A DNA stretch of 64,000 nucleotides from Planctomycetota bacterium (GTDB lineage Bacteria > Planctomycetota > UBA1135 > GCA-002686595), in NCBI GenBank assembly GCA_016795245.1, contig JAEUIA010000064.1, positions 62,001 through 126,000 of the forward strand. Direction: 5' to 3'. How positions within the stretch are numbered: the stretch's first letter is position 1; the number at the start of each line of letters is the position of its first letter. Positions 62,377 to 64,000 of the stretch are shown here, one piece after another. The position numbers were made by a program, and so were the translations under genes. The notes below the pieces were generated by a model that searched no databases, had not been told where the DNA came from, and was given only the letters and a program-made list of their open reading frames with translations.

Positions 62377-63542
62377 GTCAGGTTTTCCTGCCGGGTGCGG
62401 TCCTGGGAGTGCTGGGCGGCGGACAACTCGGGCGCATGTTCGCGCTCGCGGCACGACGCATGGGATATCGCGTCACGGTGTTCGCGCCTGATGACGACAC
62501 ACCTGCCGGCCAGATCGCAGACCGTGAGATTCGCGCGGAGTACGAGGACCTCGCAGCGGTCGAGCAATTCGCCCGCGAAGTGGACGTGGTGACGTTCGAG
62601 TTCGAGAACATCCCTGCCGCAACGGCCGAGGCGGCGGCGCGTCACGTGACCGTTCGCCCGGCCGGCACACTCCTGCATCAGACACAGGATCGCGCGCGCG
62701 AGAAGCGTGCGCTCACCGAGCGGGGCCTGCCGGTCGCGACCTTCGCAATCGTGACCACGGACGCAGACCTCGAACCCGCCGCTCGCACCGTCGGGTGCCC
62801 GGCAATCCTGAAGAGCACGGCTTGGGGCTACGATGGTCGGGGCCAGCGTCGCGTCATGCGCGTCGAGGACGTGGCAGCGCAGTGGCGCACCCTGGATTCG
62901 CAGCCGTGTGTGCTGGAACGTTTCGTGCCCTTCGTCGCCGAGTTGTCGGTCGTCGGTGCGCGCGGGAGCGACGGGGAGATCGTGCTGTACGAGCCGTTCC
63001 AGAATCGCCACCGCGATCACATCCTGGATGTGACGGTCTGTCCTGCTCCGATCTCCAGCAGGGTACGCGAGGACGCGTTGGCGATCGCGCGCGAAGTGCT
63101 GACGCGCTTCGAGGTGGTCGGCGTGCTGTGTGTCGAGCTGTTCCTGCTCGCGGACGATTCGCTCGTGGTGAACGAGTTCGCCCCGCGTCCGCACAACTCC
63201 GGTCACGTCACGATCGACGCCCATGCTTGCAGCCAATTCGAACAGCAAGTGCGCGCTGTGTGCGGCTTGCCGTTGGGCTCGACCGAGCGCACTGTGCCCG
63301 CCGCGGCGATGGTCAACCTGCTGGGTGATCTCTGGGATGGAGGTACGCCGAATTGGACAGCCGCCCTTGCTGACCCGCGTGTGCGACTGCATCTCTACGG
63401 CAAGCAAGACGCCCGAAGCGGTCGCAAGATGGGGCACTTGTCCGTGGCGGACACGACCGCCGAAGCCGCTGAGCGCCGTGCGCTCGATGCGCGCTCCGCG
63501 CTCTCGGGAAGCAGGAAGGCGCCCGCGTGGACTGGTCGCTGA
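62373..63542 (+). CDS. purK: 5-(carboxyamino)imidazole ribonucleotide synthase
   Basis: 389 residues from GTG 62373, which overlaps the purE stop. ATP-grasp enzyme of purine biosynthesis: N-terminal [16 protein letters not shown], the central [10 protein letters not shown] loop and the C-terminal [17 protein letters not shown] are all characteristic of PurK. It uses ATP and bicarbonate to turn AIR into N5-CAIR, the substrate of PurE. The gene ends 16 bases inside the start of the following bicarbonate transporter-like gene, an intriguing match since PurK consumes bicarbonate. Confidence 0.95.
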   Translation: MSQVFLPGAVLGVLGGGQLGRMFALAARRMGYRVTVFAPDDDTPAGQIADREIRAEYEDLAAVEQFAREVDVVTFEFENIPAATAEAAARHVTVRPAGTLLHQTQDRAREKRALTERGLPVATFAIVTTDADLEPAARTVGCPAILKSTAWGYDGRGQRRVMRVEDVAAQWRTLDSQPCVLERFVPFVAELSVVGARGSDGEIVLYEPFQNRHRDHILDVTVCPAPISSRVREDALAIAREVLTRFEVVGVLCVELFLLADDSLVVNEFAPRPHNSGHVTIDAHACSQFEQQVRAVCGLPLGSTERTVPAAAMVNLLGDLWDGGTPNWTAALADPRVRLHLYGKQDARSGRKMGHLSVADTTAEAAERRALDARSALSGSRKAPAWTGR

Positions 63543-64000
63543 TCTCGGGGAACCTGCTCACCCCGCCCATCTTGTTCTTCTGCCTGGGTGTGGCTGCAGC
63601 GCTCTTGCGGTCCGACCTGGAGGTCCCGCAGCCGATCACACGTGCGCTCTCGCTCTATCTGCTTTTCTCGATCGGCATGCACGGCGGTGTCGAATTCGCG
63701 TCTGCCGGATTCGGGTTCACGGCACTCAAGCCGCTCTTGGCGGGCATCGCGGCCAGTGCGCTCTTTCCGTTGGCGACGTTCGCGCTGCTGCGGCGCAAGT
63801 TGGGCCCGGCTGACGCGGCCGCGATCGCGGCGACGTACGGATCCATCTCGGCCGTCACCTTCGTGACGGCGTGCAGCTTCCTCCAAGACCGCGAGATCGC
63901 CTGGTCCGGCAACATGGTCGCCGCGATGGCGCTGATGGAGTCACCTGCGATCCTCGTCGGCGTGCTGCTCGCGCGACGTTCCGGCGTCGGCAACAAGGCC
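63527..64000 (+). CDS. sbtA: SbtA-like sodium-dependent bicarbonate transporter (partial, window end)
   Basis: Starts at GTG 63527 ([14 protein letters not shown]), eight bases after GGAAGG, and is open to the window end, so 158 residues are seen. The sequence fits the SbtA/DUF897 family: the first helix with LLTPPILFFCLGVAAALLR, then SLYLLFSIGMHGGVEFAS, ATYGSISAVTFVTACSF and MVAAMALMESPAIL, all SbtA landmarks. SbtA imports bicarbonate with Na+. The last 16 bases of purK overlap this start, so the two are probably cotranscribed. The C-terminal half is outside the window. Confidence 0.85.
   Translation, partial: MDWSLISGNLLTPPILFFCLGVAAALLRSDLEVPQPITRALSLYLLFSIGMHGGVEFASAGFGFTALKPLLAGIAASALFPLATFALLRRKLGPADAAAIAATYGSISAVTFVTACSFLQDREIAWSGNMVAAMALMESPAILVGVLLARRSGVGNKA

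Noticed and set aside
1..64000. CRISPR arrays, tRNA or rRNA genes, insertion sequences with transposase genes, prophage genes.
   Set aside because: None of the characteristic repeats, cloverleaf motifs or transposase/integrase motifs were seen by eye; a tRNAscan or ISfinder run could confirm the absence.

Overview
The window is GC-rich, densely coded bacterial chromosome with no rRNA, tRNA, CRISPR array or insertion sequence that I could find. A planctomycete (Planctomycetota) is the best fit. The main clue is an ECF sigma factor divergent from a giant Ser/Thr kinase-WD40 receptor, supported by Calx-beta and PIG-L secreted proteins and a TPR/glycosyltransferase-like membrane protein. This is inference from gene content, not a taxonomic proof.

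Layout. 1-2.8 kb: end of a membrane-lipid operon (cyclopropane-fatty-acid synthase, then a DUF2878-hydrolase fusion). 2.8-3.8 kb: a thioredoxin-like gene with an in-frame TGA exactly where the first active-site cysteine belongs, read here as selenocysteine (UxxC), with a SECIS-like hairpin just downstream. 4-8.6 kb: kinase-WD40 and ECF sigma factor. 8.6-12.3 kb: structured leader, secreted protein, response regulator and histidine kinase, then an outer-membrane-like lipoprotein. 12.4-18.7 kb: HutD-like protein, Calx-beta metalloprotease, PLP decarboxylase, and two uncharacterised envelope proteins. 18.7-22 kb: divergent FabD-like acyltransferase and a fused alpha/beta 2-oxoacid dehydrogenase E1. 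22.05-22.31 kb: a long imperfect palindrome resembling a MITE. 22.4-25.6 kb: Ada-type DNA-repair protein and a B12-binding radical SAM protein.

25.6-37.8 kb: a complete-looking Tad/Flp pilus locus on the + strand (TadE, CpaB, TadG, CpaE, CpaF, TadB, TadC, a secretin with three repeated N-terminal modules, TPR lipoprotein, Flp pilin). It ends in a strong terminator. The pilin is distal, with its own structured leader, and no prepilin peptidase is present. 37.8-45 kb: small and uncharacterised genes, an amidohydrolase, a CobW GTPase, and a coupled zinc-peptidase/ATP-grasp pair. 45-58.4 kb: transporters, a methyltransferase, an aspartic peptidase, a DUF2911 protein, a Na+ symporter overlapping a large PIG-L protein, an L12-like membrane protein and a TMTC-like TPR protein. 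Within this stretch lies a second TGA-interrupted gene (Cys-Sec in a small membrane protein) that also has a hairpin at the right distance. 58.4-64 kb: glutamate dehydrogenase, Ca2+/Na+ exchanger, a winged-helix regulator with an operator-like site, purE-purK, and the start of an SbtA-type bicarbonate transporter cut by the window edge.

The most exciting reading is that this genome uses selenocysteine and that two of its genes here would be mis-annotated as truncated or broken by standard gene callers. Starts were moved from the longest open frame wherever a Shine-Dalgarno sequence, a 4-base stop/start overlap or a signal peptide argued for it.
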